Shown here piece by piece: positions 5,443-6,972 of a stretch of 6,972 bases of DNA. This DNA comes from Pseudomonadota bacterium (GTDB lineage Bacteria; Pseudomonadota; Alphaproteobacteria; Sphingomonadales; Sphingomonadaceae), in the NCBI GenBank assembly GCA_023432995.1, contig JAEZES010000140.1, positions 1 to 6,972 on the forward strand, written 5' to 3'. Made by a program: the position numbers and the translations under genes. Each line of letters starts with the position of its first letter. Within the stretch, counting starts at the first letter, position 1. The notes beneath the pieces are model-generated. The model ran no database searches. It was not told where the DNA came from and saw only the letters and a list, made by a program, of their open reading frames with translations.

Positions 5443-5754
5443 TTACGCCAGCTTGATCTCGACGTTCACGCCCGCGGCCAGATCGAGCTTCATCAGCGCG
5501 TCGACCGTCTGGGCGTTCGGCTGCACGATGTCGAGCAGCCGCTTGTAGGTGCGCACCTCGAACTGCTCGCGCGACTTCTTGTCGATGTGCGGGCCGCGGT
5601 TCACGGTGAACTTCTCAATGCGCGTCGGCTGCGGAATGGGGCCCCGGATGAGCGCGCCGGTGCGGCGGGCGGTATCCGCGATCTCGCCGGTCGCCTGGTC
5701 GAGCACTCGGTGATCGAAGGCCTTCAGGCGAATGCGGATGTTCTGAGCTTCCAT
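5443..5754 (-). CDS. rpsJ: 30S ribosomal protein S10 / transcription factor NusE
   Basis: The 103-residue product is a small-subunit head protein; free S10 also acts as NusE, which with NusB binds boxA RNA in antitermination. The sequence is almost canonical: IRIRLKAFDHRVLDQATGEI, RRTGALIRGPIPQPTRIEKFTVNRGPH, SREQFEVRTYKRLLDIVQPNAQTVDALMKLDLAAGVNVEIKL. The length equals E. coli S10. An in-frame TAG two codons upstream fixes the start at 5754. The only purine-rich site, TAGGA, ends one base before the ATG, which is unusually close. A boxA-like sequence lies 12 bases before the start, and a terminator-like hairpin lies further upstream. It leads the S10 operon but is separated from rplC by 272 bases. 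Confidence 0.98.
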   Translation of the reverse strand: MEAQNIRIRLKAFDHRVLDQATGEIADTARRTGALIRGPIPQPTRIEKFTVNRGPHIDKKSREQFEVRTYKRLLDIVQPNAQTVDALMKLDLAAGVNVEIKLA

Positions 5755-5766
5755 GTCCTACTACCG

Positions 5767-5778
5767 ATGTCAAAGAGC
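5767..5778 (-). promoter_or_regulatory. Candidate boxA (NusB-S10 binding site) in the rpsJ leader
   Basis: On the minus strand the leader reads GCTCTTTGACAT here. It differs by one base (G for A) from the E. coli rRNA boxA core GCTCTTTAACA. boxA RNA is bound by NusB with S10/NusE, the product of the next gene, whose ATG is 12 bases downstream. A small hairpin just 5' gives a boxB-then-boxA order, as in rRNA leaders. Nus-factor repression of a Nus-factor gene through boxA is known for E. coli suhB. The same function here is inference. Confidence 0.6.
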
Positions 5779-5781
5779 CAC

Positions 5782-5800
5782 GCCGAACTTTCGGTCCGGC
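5782..5800 (-). repeat. Small hairpin between the terminator U-tract and boxA
   Basis: On the minus strand GCCGGA can pair with TTCGGC, with one G-U pair and a 7-base loop. The alternative is CCGAA with TTCGG (5783-5794) and a 2-base centre. It starts within the end of the T-run region and stops three bases before the boxA-like core. Its position resembles boxB of rRNA leaders, and its 5' arm repeats the TGCCGGA found in the rplC and rplN leader hairpins. Confidence 0.45.
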
Positions 5801-5848
5801 AAAAAACAAGAGACCGCCCCGCCTCACCAGCTTGCTGGGAAGGGGCGG
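5801..5848 (-). terminator. Candidate intrinsic terminator or attenuator between tuf and rpsJ
   Basis: On the minus strand CCGCCCC (5842-5848) pairs with GGGGCGG (5814-5820). An inner CCAGC/GCTGG pair (5827-5838) extends the stem beyond an internal loop. The 3' arm is followed by TCTCTTGTTTTTT (5801-5813), the only U-rich tract after a stem in this window. This is the expected layout for a terminator ending the tuf transcript. Since rpsJ starts 46 bases beyond with no evident promoter between, partial read-through is likely. Confidence 0.75.
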
Positions 5849-5863
5849 CCCCCGAGAATTCCG

Positions 5864-5893
5864 GCCGGGCGAATCCGTCAGGACCCGCCCGGC
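5864..5893 (-). repeat. Stem-loop directly after tuf
   Basis: The arms GCCGGGCG (5864-5871) and CGCCCGGC (5886-5893) form 8 base pairs. An inner TCC/GGA pair encloses a 4-base loop beyond a symmetric 2-by-2 internal loop. It starts 12 bases after the tuf stop codon and has no U-run of its own, so it may protect the tuf mRNA 3' end or act with the following terminator. Confidence 0.6.
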
Positions 5894-5905
5894 GCGGCGC
5901 CTATA

Positions 5906-6972
<1,067 letters not shown>

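Noticed and set aside
5742..5775. TTGACA within the rpsJ leader as a -35 promoter box
   Set aside because: A -10 box 16 to 18 bases downstream would fall inside rpsJ, and no TATAAT-like sequence is there; the hexamer is better explained as part of the boxA-like element.

Overview
This window is an ordinary, intact ribosomal-protein gene cluster from a GC-rich alphaproteobacterium. EF-Tu, L3 and L29 read most like Sphingomonadales, from memory of the families and without a search. Every real gene is on the minus strand, so transcription runs from high to low coordinates. The order is tuf (5' end outside the window), rpsJ, rplC, rplD, rplW, rplB, rpsS, rplV, rpsC, rplP, rpmC, rpsQ, then the first 26 codons of rplN. 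This is the end of the str operon, the complete S10 operon and the start of the spc operon.

From rplC to rpsQ the genes are packed tightly: 1-base TAATG or TGATG overlaps, one 8-base overlap, and gaps of 3 to 11 bases. Their Shine-Dalgarno sites lie inside or across the end of the gene before. That points to one polycistronic message with translational coupling. The products are L2, L3, L4, L16, L22, L23 and L29 of the large subunit, S3, S10, S17 and S19 of the small subunit, and EF-Tu, which delivers aminoacyl-tRNA to the same ribosome. S10 is also NusE, a transcription antitermination factor.

The unusual content is between genes. (1) The 151-base tuf-rpsJ gap holds two stem-loops, the second with a U-rich tract like an intrinsic terminator, then a small hairpin and a close match to the rRNA antiterminator boxA just before the rpsJ start. 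Because S10/NusE binds boxA together with NusB, this is a plausible autoregulatory site. (2) The 272-base rpsJ-rplC gap, long for this operon, is filled almost end to end with palindromes, including one set that can fold as a three-way junction. (3) The 56-base rpsQ-rplN gap holds a hairpin with the same 7-base stem, at the same distance from the start codon, as the hairpin before rplC; a related stem precedes rpsJ.

The protein-level oddities are a long acidic C-terminal tail on L3 and a Lys/Ala-rich N-terminal extension on L29. I found no mobile-element gene, CRISPR array, tRNA or rRNA, no gene of unknown function, and no sign of a wholly new system. The candidates for novelty are the leader RNA structures.
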